Below the pieces are notes generated by a model. The model saw nothing but the letters and a program-made list of their open reading frames with translations. It searched no databases and was not told the origin of the DNA. The position numbers were made by a program, and so were the translations under genes. A stretch of 5,284 nt of DNA from Planktothrix sp. UBA8402 (GTDB lineage: Bacteria; Cyanobacteriota; Cyanobacteriia; Cyanobacteriales; Microcoleaceae). The DNA lies in assembly GCA_003456035.1 (NCBI GenBank), contig DMPJ01000022.1, positions 219 through 5,502 on the forward strand. The letters run 5' to 3'. Shown here piece by piece: positions 5,279 through 5,284 of this stretch (the first letter of the stretch is position 1; every line of letters begins with the position of its first letter).

Positions 5279-5284
5279 CGTGCG

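Overview
The window reads as chromosomal DNA from a cyanobacterium, most likely a filamentous, moderately AT-rich one of the Oscillatoria/Planktothrix/Microcoleus kind. The evidence is a cyanobacterium-type DUF3155 protein at the left edge, a CCB-type cytochrome b6f haem-assembly protein, and heptameric tandem repeats of the GGTCAAC kind in an intergenic region. The species-level guess is inference only.

Left edge (1-358): the 3' end of a DUF3155-like gene reads rightward. It is followed directly by a short decayed tail of an IS200/IS605-type TnpB, recognisable only by its C-terminal zinc-finger and DRD signature. A compact 8-bp hairpin sits at the junction.

Leftward cluster (2188 down to 359): three same-strand genes have gaps of only 34 and 26 bp and probably form one operon. 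They encode a membrane-anchored M15/VanY-type D,D-carboxypeptidase-like protein, a PadR-type winged-helix regulator, and a three-helix membrane protein of the CCB2/CCB4 family that helps attach haem c to cytochrome b6. A sigma70-like promoter can be read upstream of the first gene, with its -35 box inside the heptamer repeats.

Centre (2295-3239): a single rightward gene encodes a ten-helix AEC (auxin efflux carrier) family transporter. Its stop codon interlocks with that of the next gene, which comes from the opposite direction (4-bp overlap).

Right part (5143 down to 3236): two leftward genes encode a class I SAM-dependent methyltransferase and a glutamate-cysteine ligase family (GCS2-like) protein. 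The 114-bp gap between them carries a recognisable promoter and Shine-Dalgarno site for the second, so they are probably not strictly co-transcribed. The last 141 bp hold no gene, only small inverted repeats and a possible -10 element for the methyltransferase.

Most of the window is ordinary cyanobacterial housekeeping and accessory content. I see no CRISPR array, RNA gene, complete mobile element or obvious new multi-gene system. The items most worth a second look are the promoter-embedded heptamer repeats, the DUF3155/TnpB-remnant junction, the unusual carboxypeptidase-PadR-CCB operon, and the ligase/methyltransferase pair of unknown substrate.
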